64,000 nt of DNA, taken from the NCBI RefSeq assembly GCF_000315915.1, contig NC_020191.1:868001-932000 (forward strand), given 5' to 3'. The notes beneath the pieces are model-generated. The model was not told the DNA's origin. It searched no databases and saw nothing but the letters and a program-made list of their open reading frames with translations. Shown here piece after piece: positions 48,401 to 59,500 of this stretch (the first letter of the stretch is position 1; every line of letters begins with the position of its first letter). The translations under genes were made by a program, and so were the position numbers. This DNA comes from Henningerozyma blattae CBS 6284 (lineage: Eukaryota; Ascomycota; Saccharomycetes; Saccharomycetales; Saccharomycetaceae).

Positions 48401-51400
48401 CGCTCTAGTAGTTCTAAAGTTAGTGTAGATAGATCACCTGTGGTCTCACCATTTCCTAGTTCAACTAAAGAATATCTAATGACTCCAGAAGACAGAACAA
48501 ACAGTAATCAATTTTTCCTTAATTCCCCGAAACAACCACTATCACCATTACTATTAGCCACTAACCATATCAAACCACCAAAACAAAGTATTAGAGATTA
48601 TGATATTATAAAACCAATTAGTAAAGGTGCTTATGGTAGTGTCTTTTTGGCAAGGAAAAAATTAACTGGTGATCATGTTGCCATAAAAGTTTTAAAGAAG
48701 AATGATATGATTGCTAAAAATCAAATAACGAATGTAAAATCAGAACGTGCAATTATGATGGTCCAAAGTAATAAACCTTATGTTGCAAGACTTTTTGCTA
48801 CTTTTCAAAATAAAGACAATTTATTCTTAGTAATGGAGTACCTACCTGGGGGTGATTTAGCTACTCTAATAAAAATGATGGGCTGCTTACCTGATAAGTG
48901 GGCCAAGCAATATTTATCAGAGGTAATCATTGGTGTGGAGGATATGCATAAAAACAATATTATTCATCATGATTTAAAACCAGAAAATCTGTTAATTGAT
49001 AATGCAGGGCATGTAAAATTAACCGATTTTGGTCTGTCAAGAGCAGGGTTGGTTCGTCGTCATCAAAGAGCTCCATCACGGAAAACTTTAAGTATTTCGT
49101 CTACAACAAGTACACCAACTACGTTGCCAACTATGCAATTTCCTAACCATGATACTGTACCTGAAAACGTACATACACCAGGGTCTGATTCAAGAACGAG
49201 TAATAGTAGTACTACAAACTCTCATACAATGAGAGCTAATTCATTAAAGGAAAGTACTGAACATCTTAGTAACACTCGATTAATTATTGACGGGTTGATG
49301 CGAGAAAGGGAGAGAACAGATTCCATCTCAAGCACTCATTCAAATAGAGATTGGAGTTCTATGATGAAAAGAACAGACTCCCAAACGTCTTTTTCATTCT
49401 TGGATATTTCTAGATCAAGTACTCCACCCCCACAATCCTCAGTACCCTTACAGCAACAAGTATTTAATATTCCACCTCATACAAGAACTAATTCAAACAT
49501 TTCAGAAGCTGTTGATTCAAATGCTTCAATGGATTTAGCCTTATTCCACCCAGAAAGCACCAAACAAGATAAAAAATTTTTTGGTACTCCCGATTATCTT
49601 GCTCCTGAAACAATTGAAGGTACTGGTGAAGATAATCAATGTGATTGGTGGGCTGTTGGCTGTATTTTATTCGAATTTTTATTAGGATATCCACCATTTC
49701 ATGGAAAGACACCAGAAATAGTATTTCAAAAGATTTTAAGCGGATCGATTCAGTGGCCAGAGTTTTCAACCTCTGAAGAAGAGGCAGAATTTGTAACACC
49801 AGAAGCAAAAGATCTAATCTTAAAATTTTTAGAAAGAGATCCCTTGAAAAGACTTGGTTCTAATGGAGCAACTGAAATTAAAAACCATCCGTATTTCAAA
49901 GGTATTAATTGGGAGAAAGTTTATGAAGAAACACCATCATTCGTTCCAACAGTTGATAATCCTGAAGATACCGATTACTTTGAATCAAGAGGTGCAATAC
50001 TGGAAGACTTGGGTGGAGATGATGATTCAGATGAGGACGATGATATACCCGAGCTTTTCCCTGCTGCAGATTTGAATTCTGCTACGTCTCCAACGCATGA
50101 TGACCATACTAAGAACTCACTTGGATTTAATTCTGTTAAACAGCACGGTGCTGATCTTTCTAGTCCTCTGCATAAACTGAGTATTTCTTCTGTGCTGGAA
50201 TCTGTTAGTCAAAAAAATGATGATAACATTTCTCCTACTTTGTTTAAAAATGCACCATCAGCAATACCACCGCATATGAGAGAGCGGAGAAGTACCAAAA
50301 AATTAGGAGAACTTCAGACAGAGTTTGGGTCTTTCAACTTTAGAAATTTGTCTGCATTAGATAAAGCTAACAAAGATGCCATCAATAGATTGAAAAGTGA
50401 ACATCTTGGTGAACATAACTTAAATAAAAAACTATCATCGGTTTCATTACCTTCGACATCTTCAGATATATCAGGACTGAAAATCAAGACAAACCAACAC
50501 TTCAGTTCTGATCTTTCCTCAGCCCAAAAATCTTCACTCAAATCTGAGGTGTCATCCATTTATTCAAATTCATCAGAAACGAGACTTAATACTGACACTG
50601 CACCATCATCTAGGAGAGGCAGTTTAATAAACACGAAAAGTGGAATTCACAGCCCCACCACGGCAAATATTATGCAATTCAATGATATCGGTTCTGATTC
50701 CCCATCAATACCAAAATTTAAATCTCCATTATCTCCAACCATCAATGCGACAAACTCTTCAGTATTCCTAGGAACTGGAAATTCAACTCCTAACAATACG
50801 TTTTTAAATAATAGCAGCAGCAATTCAGATTACTCTCCATTTGTAAACAAATCTAGAATGCTGTCCAAAAGCTCCTCACAAAGAACTGTTGGCAGTGATG
50901 CTTTTACAGACGATGCTGATAAACTGTATGCAATATCAAAAGTTAACTCATTTCGATACAGACGAAGAAGTGCAAGAAAAAGCTCAAACGGAAGTGGTAT
51001 AGGATATCATCTAGATGTATTATTATGTGAACCAATTCCTATACATAGATATAAAGCAACAAGAGACTTAGAAAGTTTAGGTTGTACTGTAGTCAGTGTC
51101 GGTGCTGGCGATGAGCTAGTAAGCAGAGCAAACGGTGTTATTAAATTTGATCTTATTATAACGGCTTTGAAACTACCGAAGATAGATGCTGTAGATATTG
51201 TAAAATTAATCAAGCAAACAAACGGTATCAATTCATTGACACCTATTATTGCTGCAACAAATTACACACAAGAAGCAGAAACATGCCATGTATTTAATGA
51301 TATTATGGAAAAACCAATTCAGTTAGACATTTTAAGAAGAGTTGTATCAAGGTATGCTCTCCAAAAAAGCCAAATCGAAGAAGATAACGTCTTAAGCGAT

Positions 51401-51415
51401 ATGGAAGTTATCTAA
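45497..51415 (+). CDS. RIM15: Nutrient-signalling protein kinase Rim15
   Basis: Rim15 is the Greatwall-type kinase that integrates TOR, PKA and Pho85 signals to launch quiescence and meiosis. At 1972 residues it is longer than the 1770 of S. cerevisiae, mostly through Asn/Ser-rich insertions. Order: PAS-like domain (about 50-150), Cys/His zinc-finger-like segment CRVCELFVPDWW...HSQLC (about 245-268), long Asn-rich linker, AGC-type kinase (about 1034-1471), Ser-rich region, C-terminal receiver-like domain (about 1838-1955). Kinase motifs are SKGAYGSVF, VAIKVLKK, HHDLKPENLL (Asp1159), TDFGLS and GTPDYLAPE. The gap between DFG and APE is about 180 residues, the Greatwall hallmark. In the receiver the usual acceptor site reads DLIITALKLP, so phospho-acceptance there is unlikely. 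Start is the ATG at 45497. Confidence 0.96.
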   Translation: MLVTASSPTDSDSTTSKNSNSNSNLKRSDSNSSTNSSSSNISSDYDNYLRIATDKNPCILLELELDGSIRYISKLWYSLISKQSPKNISNVIISDNHQDLMVFQTVMRMMLTNKNACYTVTFNVAKDDKKIHENINENPIDYECNESTFRKSSIALSSTVQQDNITTLEACGILLNNNDKDSKPYSMWIVKPYFQEWYNNGDLTNILPQDFIKNLGFGATIFAEYLNKLETLGIVDESQLPDPNMELCRVCELFVPDWWLETHSQLCICEHKIQSRLQLLHDNLIEQYSLLENVENLHEYKGIKLDPHPLNIPERFRTLLMKLCQFAIDLNLTDSRRIEIENMFAPSPIQLQQYFSNPNSNPHSNSNSNSNSTTNLLRKQLSNSILNAKKGALETTSNQVQDLSREDNSKIPVSRPHLRSYQSSESNSPSPYQQVHKKQKENSKYDSRKHNTNSNDNNTIETKLLNHGNVLLPTRSTLNLPTISNFIPHSESLSPQAIPNDKRTNKNLNNINTTLEEPFHSNTISDSNINSETLENPFCSNGFTENTKTYIDEIQNWKNILNEKCCPNDNDNNTNNENTFYSILEGKICKLNELQDPNVRTLAQDTLNLARDKIDAILRLDNSMIYSLKLKNQINMHVIQLIREQLNKNRQQSVVTINNSNSTQSFNSIIHNSQNVNFNIIDADRTIIDDSSHSNSNINNEYNYMTDDEDHEFLNSSNISSTLYYPQPKRLQHEIFSRAYLQDDAIPNNKSKTHRTLSNKSTKSIASSTDNEKQFNSKSINNKNNNNSKNNKLNNKNNNDNDNDNNNDNNINSNIDVQYNHENANSQDTLWQALSRSGSVTPKQQMDFINDSTHNINKGNNSNSCNNSNQQFNLSGQHSNVVSKFLNNTKSSLTSTTTSTPVTYPPNPISLSTPSAFNTPISGSVSMKRSSSALNVPKLKTSIMLTPRRGSPLFTSIVPGQMPNPLTTRSSSSKVSVDRSPVVSPFPSSTKEYLMTPEDRTNSNQFFLNSPKQPLSPLLLATNHIKPPKQSIRDYDIIKPISKGAYGSVFLARKKLTGDHVAIKVLKKNDMIAKNQITNVKSERAIMMVQSNKPYVARLFATFQNKDNLFLVMEYLPGGDLATLIKMMGCLPDKWAKQYLSEVIIGVEDMHKNNIIHHDLKPENLLIDNAGHVKLTDFGLSRAGLVRRHQRAPSRKTLSISSTTSTPTTLPTMQFPNHDTVPENVHTPGSDSRTSNSSTTNSHTMRANSLKESTEHLSNTRLIIDGLMRERERTDSISSTHSNRDWSSMMKRTDSQTSFSFLDISRSSTPPPQSSVPLQQQVFNIPPHTRTNSNISEAVDSNASMDLALFHPESTKQDKKFFGTPDYLAPETIEGTGEDNQCDWWAVGCILFEFLLGYPPFHGKTPEIVFQKILSGSIQWPEFSTSEEEAEFVTPEAKDLILKFLERDPLKRLGSNGATEIKNHPYFKGINWEKVYEETPSFVPTVDNPEDTDYFESRGAILEDLGGDDDSDEDDDIPELFPAADLNSATSPTHDDHTKNSLGFNSVKQHGADLSSPLHKLSISSVLESVSQKNDDNISPTLFKNAPSAIPPHMRERRSTKKLGELQTEFGSFNFRNLSALDKANKDAINRLKSEHLGEHNLNKKLSSVSLPSTSSDISGLKIKTNQHFSSDLSSAQKSSLKSEVSSIYSNSSETRLNTDTAPSSRRGSLINTKSGIHSPTTANIMQFNDIGSDSPSIPKFKSPLSPTINATNSSVFLGTGNSTPNNTFLNNSSSNSDYSPFVNKSRMLSKSSSQRTVGSDAFTDDADKLYAISKVNSFRYRRRSARKSSNGSGIGYHLDVLLCEPIPIHRYKATRDLESLGCTVVSVGAGDELVSRANGVIKFDLIITALKLPKIDAVDIVKLIKQTNGINSLTPIIAATNYTQEAETCHVFNDIMEKPIQLDILRRVVSRYALQKSQIEEDNVLSDMEVI

Positions 51416-51772
51416 AATCATTCGCTATTATTTTGAAGGGAGTATGTAGTACTTATCTCTGTATATTACTTTAGTTCATTTATTTATTTATTGGTTAATT
51501 TATGCAATTCAGATTGTAAAGATATGTTATATAATCCCAGTGTGGTAGGCTATATACAATAAATAACATGTTGGAAGCTGCTATTTTTCCAATGTTCACG
51601 TGATCGATGACGCATCGCGAAATTTTTCTTCATAATTTGGTCAAAGAAAGATATTGAAAAAAAAAAAGTCATACAAACATCAATGTATATTTTATTGTAA
51701 GCTGTGAGATACGTTAGTGTTTTTTTTTTTGTCTTTTATGGTTCCCCAATAAACAAAATATCTACTTGAACT
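51416..51772. promoter_or_regulatory. RIM15-FRS1 spacer with PAC/RRPE-like sites
   Basis: 357 bp between tandem genes. It holds CACGTG at 51597. About 10 bp further is GCATCGC (51612), most of a PAC box (CTCATCGC), immediately followed by AAATTTTT, an RRPE-like element. PAC and RRPE together mark ribosome-biogenesis and translation genes in yeasts, which would fit FRS1. Motif identity is partial. Confidence 0.4.
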
Positions 51773-53560
51773 ATGCCTACCGTTTCTGTTAAAAAACAAC
51801 AATTGTTTGATTTACTTGGTAAGAATTACACCAACGATGAATTTGATGAATTATCCTTTGAGTTTGGTATCGAATTAGATGAAGATACTACCGAAGAAGC
51901 TTTGAAACTTGGTGAAGAACCAGAGTATAAGATTGAAATCGGTGCCAATCGTTACGATTTGCTATGTATTGAAGGTATTGCGCAATCCTTAAATGAATAC
52001 TTAGGCCAATCTGAAACTCCAAAGTATAAATTATCTAAACCAACTACTAAATTAATTGTTGACAAAGAAACAGAGCTTGTCAGACCATATTGTGCATCAG
52101 CTGTTCTTAGAAATATTAAATTTACCAAAGAATCTTATGCATCTTTCATAGATCTACAAGATAAATTACACTCTAATTTATGTAGAAATAGAACATTGGT
52201 TGCTATGGGTACCCATGACATGGATACAGTACAAGGCCCATTTCACTATCGTGCTTTGCCACCAAAAGATATCAAATTTATCCCATTAAACCAAACTAAA
52301 GAATTTCGTGCTGATGAATTGTTAGAATTTTACAAGACACCAGAACAAAAGAATAATCTGGGTCGTTTCGTTCATATCCTTGAAGGTAAGCCAGTTTACC
52401 CTCTAATTACTGATGACAATGATGTTATTTGCTCTATGCCACCTTTAATTAACTCTGAACATACCAAAATTACCTTAGATACCAAAAATGTCTTCATCGA
52501 TATTACTGCTACTGATAGAACAAAGGCAGAGATTGTCTTGAACATTTTGGTTTCCATGTTTTCTCGTTATTGTGCCGATCCTTTTACCATTGAACCTGTT
52601 GAAATTGTGTCAGAACATAATGGTGAATCACGTATGCTACCAGATTTAACTGAAAGAAAGATGCAGGTGTCTATTCCATACATCAATTCATGTTTAGGCT
52701 TGGAACAAACTGCTGAAGAAATTTCTGCTTCTTTGAAGAAGATGTCTTTGCACTCAGTTCAGTCTAAAGAAGACAAAAATATGTTAGATGTTTCTATTCC
52801 AATCACAAGACCAGATATTTTGCATCCATGTGATATTATGGAAGATGCTGCAGTCGGTTATGGTTACAATAACCTACCAAAGAGTGAAAAGATGTCTAAT
52901 GCTAACTTTATTTCTTCTCCTCTACCAGTTAATAAAATTTCTGATATTTTCAGAGCTGCATCAGCTCAAGCTTCATGGTTAGAAGTTATGCCATTAACTT
53001 TATGTTCTCATGATGAAAATTTCAAGTTTTTAAGAGTTGAAGATGACAATACTAATGCTGTCAAATTAGCCAACCCTAAAACTTTGGAGTATCAAGTTGT
53101 CAGAACCACTTTATTACCCGGTATTTTAAAAACCGTTAAAGAAAATAGAAAACACACTTTACCAATTAAAGTTTTTGAAACTGGTGATGTAGTTTTTAAG
53201 AATGAAAAATTAGAGAGAAAGGCTTACAATGAACGTCATTGGGCTGCCATTTATGCTGGTAAGACATCTGGTTTCGAAATTATTCAAGGTCTATTGGCAA
53301 AAGTCATGCAAACTTTCAGAACTCAGTGGCTTCCAGATTTTGGTGCTGGATCAACTGGAAGAGGTTACTGGATCGAAGAAGATGAATCACTAACTACTTA
53401 CTTCCCAGGTAGAGGTGCCAAGGTTATGTTTAGATCAAAAGAAGGCGAAAAGTCCATTGCAATCGGATCTTTAGGTGTATTACATCCTGAAGTTATGAAG
53501 AACTTTGATGTCCCTTATGCTGGCTCCTTTGTTGAATTGAATACTGAAGTTTTTTTGTAA
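51773..53560 (+). CDS. FRS1: Phenylalanyl-tRNA synthetase beta subunit, cytosolic
   Basis: Beta chain of the alpha2-beta2 cytosolic enzyme that charges tRNA-Phe; it provides editing and structural functions and needs the alpha chain Frs2, whose gene is not in this window. The 595-residue product is identical in length to S. cerevisiae Frs1. Recognisable are the N-terminal [17 protein letters not shown], the [19 protein letters not shown] segment, the B3/4-type editing region (about 100-270), the B5 region ([20 protein letters not shown]) and the catalytic-like core with [11 protein letters not shown]. The start is the ATG at 51773. Codon use suggests high expression. Confidence 0.97.
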   Translation: MPTVSVKKQQLFDLLGKNYTNDEFDELSFEFGIELDEDTTEEALKLGEEPEYKIEIGANRYDLLCIEGIAQSLNEYLGQSETPKYKLSKPTTKLIVDKETELVRPYCASAVLRNIKFTKESYASFIDLQDKLHSNLCRNRTLVAMGTHDMDTVQGPFHYRALPPKDIKFIPLNQTKEFRADELLEFYKTPEQKNNLGRFVHILEGKPVYPLITDDNDVICSMPPLINSEHTKITLDTKNVFIDITATDRTKAEIVLNILVSMFSRYCADPFTIEPVEIVSEHNGESRMLPDLTERKMQVSIPYINSCLGLEQTAEEISASLKKMSLHSVQSKEDKNMLDVSIPITRPDILHPCDIMEDAAVGYGYNNLPKSEKMSNANFISSPLPVNKISDIFRAASAQASWLEVMPLTLCSHDENFKFLRVEDDNTNAVKLANPKTLEYQVVRTTLLPGILKTVKENRKHTLPIKVFETGDVVFKNEKLERKAYNERHWAAIYAGKTSGFEIIQGLLAKVMQTFRTQWLPDFGAGSTGRGYWIEEDESLTTYFPGRGAKVMFRSKEGEKSIAIGSLGVLHPEVMKNFDVPYAGSFVELNTEVFL

Positions 53561-54042
53561 ATTAATTAAATAACATATGGTAAAAATTTGACCATCCATA
53601 CATACTAATGAACTACATATATATAGAATGTTTTTTTTATTATTTAGAAAATAATTCTCCTGTGCTATATTTACTCCTTTAACAAATATTTAAAATAATT
53701 AGCCAATCTAATATAACAATAATTAGCCAATCTAATATAAAAATAATTAACCTATCTAATATAAAAATAATTTTTATTTTTAAGTATTATAAATAATAAT
53801 TAGCATTTATTTTTATTATTTATTTATTATGACACGCCTCGAGTTCTGTGACGCTTTCTGGAGTTTTTGGAAAAATTTTCACCCAGAAATCAACCTGAAA
53901 ATTTTTTTCCGTATATATAAATATTAGAGATGAATTGCAGTTAACTGAAAAATTTCATTTGAATATTAAAACATTTGGAATAAGTAAAAATACAATAATT
54001 TGAGAATTCCCCGAATAATACCAAATATTTCAGACGATTAAA
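53561..54042. other. FRS1-RPL22 intergenic region
   Basis: 482 bp, AT-rich, holding the RPL22 promoter. It contains a 24-bp tandem repeat (53694-53765). A GACGC core at 53850, within TGACGCTTTC, may be an Fhl1-type ribosomal-protein promoter element; that reading is tentative. No coding sequence is seen. Confidence 0.55.
53694..53765. repeat. 24-bp tandem repeat, three copies
   Basis: Unit AATAATTAGCCAATCTAATA plus TAAC or TAAA. The first two copies differ at one position, the third at three; a partial fourth follows. Confidence 0.85.
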
Positions 54043-54772
54043 ATGGCTCCACGTGTATGTTATCATTTATAAGATAATCTTTTCCGTTGCATTCACCAGT
54101 ACTATTGAACCATTCTATTACCAATAACACATTTATCATTATATTAAAACTAAAGATTTCATTTTAAGATTTTTTAATGTATCTTTTTCGTTGATTTAAT
54201 ATGCAAAAGACGCATTGCTGAATTCTTCTCATTGCTCTTTATTATTTTTTTTACCCATAACTATTCTGTATTTTAAAAATTCACATTCCTTTGGTCGATG
54301 TGATTGTTAATAGCAGTAGGTCATGAGTAACTGGTAGTTCCCTATCTGGGACTAAGATCGTTTTACTAACAACTTGTAAAATATTTTTAATTCTTGAAAA
54401 TCCCTAATACCTTTTTCCTTGCAGGTCTCAAGAAAACAAAAGATCACCAAGACTTTTACCGTTGATGTTTCATCTCCAGTAGAAAATGGTGTTTTTGACT
54501 CAGCTGCCTACTCAAAGTATCTAATCGATCATATAAAGGTCGATGGTACAGTTGGTAACTTGGGTAATGCCATAAAGATTGAAGAAGATGGTTCTATTGT
54601 TTCTATTGTTTCTACTACTAAATTCTCTGGTAAGTATTTAAAATATTTAACAAAGAAGTACCTAAAGAAGAATCAATTAAGAGACTGGATCAGATTTGTT
54701 TCAACTAAGCAAAATAGTTACAGATTAGCTTTCTATCAAGTTACACCAGAAGAAGATGAAGAGGCAGAATAA
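54043..54772 (+). CDS. RPL22: 60S ribosomal protein eL22, spliced
   Basis: eL22 is a non-essential surface protein of the 60S subunit. Exon 1 is 54043-54054 (MAPR) and exon 2 is 54425-54772, giving 119 residues with [20 protein letters not shown] at the start, versus 121 in S. cerevisiae. The 370-nt intron has GTATGT at 54055, TACTAAC at 54364 and CAG ending at 54424, a 54-nt branch-to-acceptor distance. The sequence [20 protein letters not shown] is the basic RNA-binding stretch. In S. cerevisiae the two paralogues sit at YLR061W beside FRS1 and YFL034C-A beside MOB2. This gene touches both neighbours, so either paralogue could be the orthologue. Confidence 0.96.
54055..54424 (+). other. RPL22 intron
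   Basis: Donor GTATGT, branch point TACTAAC at 54364-54370, acceptor CAG. A hairpin lies 10 nt before the branch point (54335-54354). No snoRNA with both C and D boxes is seen inside. Confidence 0.93.
54335..54354 (+). promoter_or_regulatory. Intronic hairpin next to the RPL22 branch point
   Basis: TAGT-t-CCC pairs with GGG-ACTA around a TATCT loop, with one bulged T, ending 9 nt before the TACTAAC branch site. In S. cerevisiae Rpl22 represses splicing of RPL22B pre-mRNA by binding its intron; this hairpin is a candidate for an equivalent element. That link is inference. Confidence 0.4.
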
Positions 54773-55135
54773 GCTCTTTTTTTATAAAAAAAATTTAACA
54801 CTGCATATTCTATTATCTTCATTTCATTAATTCTCTCATTTGTATAATTAGACGTTAATCAATATATATCCATATCTTAAAACTTTTTAGAACTAGGGAT
54901 CGTTTCTTGTTGAAGCATTTGGCACTTTTCCTAAACAAGAAAACTATGTTCAGTATGCAACTAAAGCCGGGTAACAATAAGACTGAGAATCTTGTATTTT
55001 GAAATATTTCAAGTTTGATTCTGGATCAATAATTTAAAGGACACTTTAAAAAAGTATGATCTGAATATAATACTGAGTTTAAGTGTTACTAATAAACTTG
55101 TAGTTCTTTTATTGATTATTATCATAAATCCAGCT
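54773..55135. other. RPL22-MOB2 intergenic region
   Basis: 363 bp of AT-rich sequence with the RPL22 terminator and MOB2 promoter. Nothing further is recognised. Confidence 0.7.
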
Positions 55136-56247
55136 ATGTCATTTTTTAACTTCAAGTATGTTTGTCACGCCTAACTAATAGAATTTTCCTTTTTTATCTC
55201 ACTAAGACACGTTACTAACTAACAGTATCTAATCATTATTTTTCGCCTAGAGGTTTTGGAAGAAATAACAAGAAAAATAAGAGTCCTGCTCCACATGCAG
55301 TACCAGTTGCTGCTCCACCCGCAAAATTATATGCAAATTCATACGGGAATAGCTCCAGATCATCATTAAAGAAACAAACATCGCCTACAAGGATATCTCA
55401 AATAAGCTCAACCTCCCCATCTCACTATTCACAACCCCATTCACAAACACAGACATCTCAAGTACAAACACCTAGCCATCAACTGTCACGAACTCAAACC
55501 CCCCAACAGCAAGCACAACCGCAAACACAGCAACATCATTATGTACAGCAACTACAAAATAATCAACAAATATACAATCCATCTGCTACTCCGCAGCCAC
55601 AACAACCTCAGCTGATACAAAATCCACAGATAGATTCAAATACAACGAAACCTGAATCACAAGAAGTTATGTTTTTAAGTGAGCCATTCGTTAGGACAGC
55701 CTTGGTAAAAGGTTCTTTTAAAACCATTGTTCAGTTACCCAAATATGTTGACGCAGGAGAATGGGTAGCGTTAAATGTTTTCGAATTTTTTACAAACTTA
55801 AATCAATTTTACGGTGTGATAGCCGAATGTGTAACACCAGAAGCTTATCCAACAATGAATGCAGGACCTCATACAGACTACTTATGGCTAGATGCAAATA
55901 ATAGGCAAGTTTCATTACCAGCTAGTCAATATATCGATTTAGCTTTAACTTGGATAAACAATAAAGTTAATGACAAGAATTTATTTCCAACAAATAATAA
56001 TGTCCCTTTTCCTCCGCAGTTCTTAAAAGATGTTCAGAGAATTATGGTCCAACTTTTTAGAATATTTGCACATATATATCATCATCACTTTGATAAGATT
56101 GTACATTTATCGCTAGAAGCTCACTGGAACTCATTATTTGCTCATTTTATTAGCTTTTCAAATGAATTTAGTATCATTGATAGACAAGAAATGTATCCAC
56201 TACTATCTTTGATTGAAAATTTTGAAAGTCAAGGTAAAATCATATAG
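55136..56247 (+). CDS. MOB2: Mob2, activator of the Cbk1 kinase, spliced
   Basis: Mob2 binds and activates the NDR kinase Cbk1 in the RAM pathway for polarised growth and daughter-specific gene expression. Exon 1 (55136-55155) encodes MSFFNF and the first two bases of a Lys codon. The 95-nt intron has GTATGT at 55156, TACTAAC at 55213 and TAG at 55248-55250. Exon 2 continues KGFGRNNKKN, matching the S. cerevisiae start. The product is 338 residues (287 in S. cerevisiae); the extra length is a Gln/Ser/Pro-rich N-terminal region. From MFLSEPFVRTALVKGSF onward the Mob fold is highly conserved, including MNAGPHTDYLWLD and the metal-site histidines in IFAHIYHHHFDKI. Confidence 0.95.
55156..55250 (+). 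other. MOB2 intron
   Basis: GTATGT donor, TACTAAC branch point at 55213-55219 and CCTAG acceptor; 95 nt. Removal restores the conserved Mob2 N-terminus. S. cerevisiae MOB2 has an intron in the same place. Confidence 0.93.
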
Positions 56248-56578
56248 AGCATAAAATTTTTATTAAACTTTATAACAACATTCATGAAAAATTCGAAGTG
56301 ATTACTAGGTATTCATATGTGTATTTATTACTCTTAAGAATATATATACGAGTATGTATGTACATCAATGTATAATATTTTAAGACATCAAAAAACTTAT
56401 AAAATTAACATTCTATTGGAATAAATTACACTTATATTTACAGTTTTTACGTATTTACAGAAATTATTATGACTAATATTGTTTATAAATGAATAATAGA
56501 TGTGGTGCAAATTATCAGGAGGGCAAATGGAAACAATGAGCTTTTGCTTAAATTTAAGTATCGTTACAATTAAGGGTA
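56248..56578. other. Convergent MOB2-RPO41 spacer
   Basis: 331 bp of AT-rich sequence between two 3' ends. Nothing further is seen. Confidence 0.75.
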
Positions 56579-59500
56579 TTATGAGAAAAAATATGCACTC
56601 TTCCTTAATTCTTGAACGTCAAATTGACCTTTCGTTGGAATTGGAGGCAGAGTTAATGGGGTTAGAATAGGCATATGACAAGCTGTAGCTTTCAATAAAG
56701 TATCTATATCTTTGTAATCTTCAGCAATTGAAACAGTTGTTACCATATTTTTTCCTGCTTCCTGTTTTTCAGACTCGATTGAATTTAATAATTCTTTACG
56801 AATCTTCTCTTCATGTATTTCATCAGCTAATGTAGCAGGCCTGCCCAGTTTAGTGGACAATTGTTTACGGCATTCAACAATTTTACGTGCAAGAGGAGAA
56901 GTTCTCGGTATTTTGCACACCTGTAAATAATCCTTATATCTTTGGTTAAATTCAGTCTTTAATCTTTCAATCAAATCAACTTCATGCAATTTTATGAATT
57001 CTTCTCTTAAAAGGTAATTCATTTTATCAACATCACATGCATGTGTCCAATATGAATCATGAACAGATGCAAAATCTAAACCATGCTCACCACATTTAGT
57101 AGCAGAAAGTAGCATATGGGATGCGTCCAATGAATGTATAAAATTGGGAGGAAACCCTGATTTCTGTCTACGAGCATTGACAGGATTTACAGCAAGTGGA
57201 TCAGCAATAAAGATTGTTTGTAAATTGGTTTTTATTTGCTTTTTAGATTCATCACGGTAAGGTTGAACGATTGGTAGGCCCAATGGAGTAGTCCAAATAA
57301 CTGATGACATAAAATCTGGTTTATTACCATTTCTAAATGATTTTGAATCTACATCTAAACGAATTGCTCTAGAGATTCTTTTTGAACATTCACCTAGCCA
57401 ATCTTGGATTTCATGTGCACCCTTGAAAGATTCTCTAATAGCAGCAAAAACATGCTTTGCTAAATAGCCCCCATATTCAAACGCTAGTTGTTTGTCATCA
57501 AATTTTTCGGTTAATTGTTTAGCAATTTGTCTCGTAGCACCGATAAAAGTAACACCATAGACGTTTGTCATTACTGTTTGTTTAACTACCTTTCTGGTAA
57601 TTTTACCTTGTAAAATTTTGGCAGTTTCGTCACCTTCTTTTGCGGCAACATCTAATCTAGCTTCCACCAATTTCGCAACATGATTGTAAACATCTTGAGG
57701 TTTAGGACTTGGGACAAGATTAACTTGAATTGCACCCTCCACATCACCACCTAGTGCAGCATAATGTTGTAAACCATTGCATGTACCATCTTGATGAACT
57801 GGTTGATGTGAAATAAAATCTTCAGGATTTTCTAGCTTGAAAGCTTCATTTAATTCCATACACGTTGCTAATGCTTGCCAAGGCTTATCAGCTGACTGCC
57901 ACCAGCCTTTACCATCTAAAGGATGTTCCGCAGAATCTTTTAAGTCTTCAATATGCTGATTAGCAAAAGCAATACGATCATCCAAAGAAGCTTTATCGTA
58001 ACCAAAAAGATTTGCAAGATGAACTTTCAACCATTTTAAACCTTGTGGCCCTAATCTACGGCCTTTCCAGAAAATTAGCAAACCTCTACTCATATCATTC
58101 CCTAAATGGTTAAAATGAGGTGACAATGGGTATGCACGACCTCTAAAATCTAAATTATGTGGGAAATATATTTTCTCACCTAAAAATGCTCTTGCGATTT
58201 CCAATTTATAGTTTGAATCACATCTAACTGATCTATCGGAAGAAATTTTATTAGCAATTTCTTTATTTTTCAATTTCCATTCTCTAACTTCTTCTGGTTC
58301 AGCGTTACTTGGCAGAGGAGGTAAAACCACCATATCATCTTGAATGCCCGGTATATCTAAAAATTGTTTACCGGTATTCCAAACTTCGGATAAAACATTA
58401 AATACTTTCCTATTAACAGTCCATCCTGTTAAGCCAATAACGTTTAAACCAGAGTAAATCGTTGGAATCAAATTTTCCTCAGAAACAGCTTTTAGATAAG
58501 CTACCTGTTCAGGTGAATCTCTCGTTCTGATTAATATGGACTGAGAGTAATGATACCCACCCGAATTCCAACTAACCCACTTTCTAGGTTTTACAATCAT
58601 TGGCATTTGTTGAGGCTGGACTGAGGTAGCTAGCCTTTCACCATTTAATTGTTTGATTAACGATTTGTGGATTTTTAATACACCAATCTTTGCACCATTA
58701 TGGTATTGATAACTATGTGAAAATGCAGGCAGTTCTCCGTAAACATATTTATTAGTTTTTGGGTCATGACCTCTAACATTAACTTTGGCCACATGCAATA
58801 GGGTTGAAATCATAATTGATCCAATTTGTGCCCTAGCAGCTTGAGGCCATTCAATTTTAGATTTTTCTATATTGTGATCTCTTAATCTTTTTTTTGCTGA
58901 CCATACGTACTTTTTAAATACATGAGGCTTAGTAGAAACATTTTTAAATGTATGCATTTCATTACGGATTAATTGTTCGGAACGAAATTCCAGTTCAATT
59001 GCTTTCCCAACCGATATGACTGCTCTGGCTGTTCTCATCCCTTCAAATACCCCACCAGTTGAGTTTAATTTCAATAGCTCAAGAATTGTAATGACACACA
59101 TTTTCTCTGGATCAACCAAGTTTAAGTAAGGAGCATAATCAGAGGATATACCCCCGGCTTTCCGCTTATCAATTAAAGAATCTTGTAATAATTCATTTGC
59201 CTGCTCCACTTCTTTCTTAATTAATGGTAACATTTGTGAATACCACTCCCATAATTTAACATTTAGCTTTTTCTCGAATGGAGCTTCACCTCTGGATTTG
59301 GCGTCCATGAAATCATGTTTCCATCTTTCCTTTGCAGCTTCTGTAGACCTAGTTTCTAAAACTCTTTGTCTATCTTGATTAAAGTTTTCTAAGAACTCAT
59401 CAAACTTCTCTCTTTCTGCATCAGTTTTCAATGAGCAATATATTTCATAGAAATCTACGGATTTATCTTCTAGCTTTGTTGCTAAGATGGAGGTTTCGCT

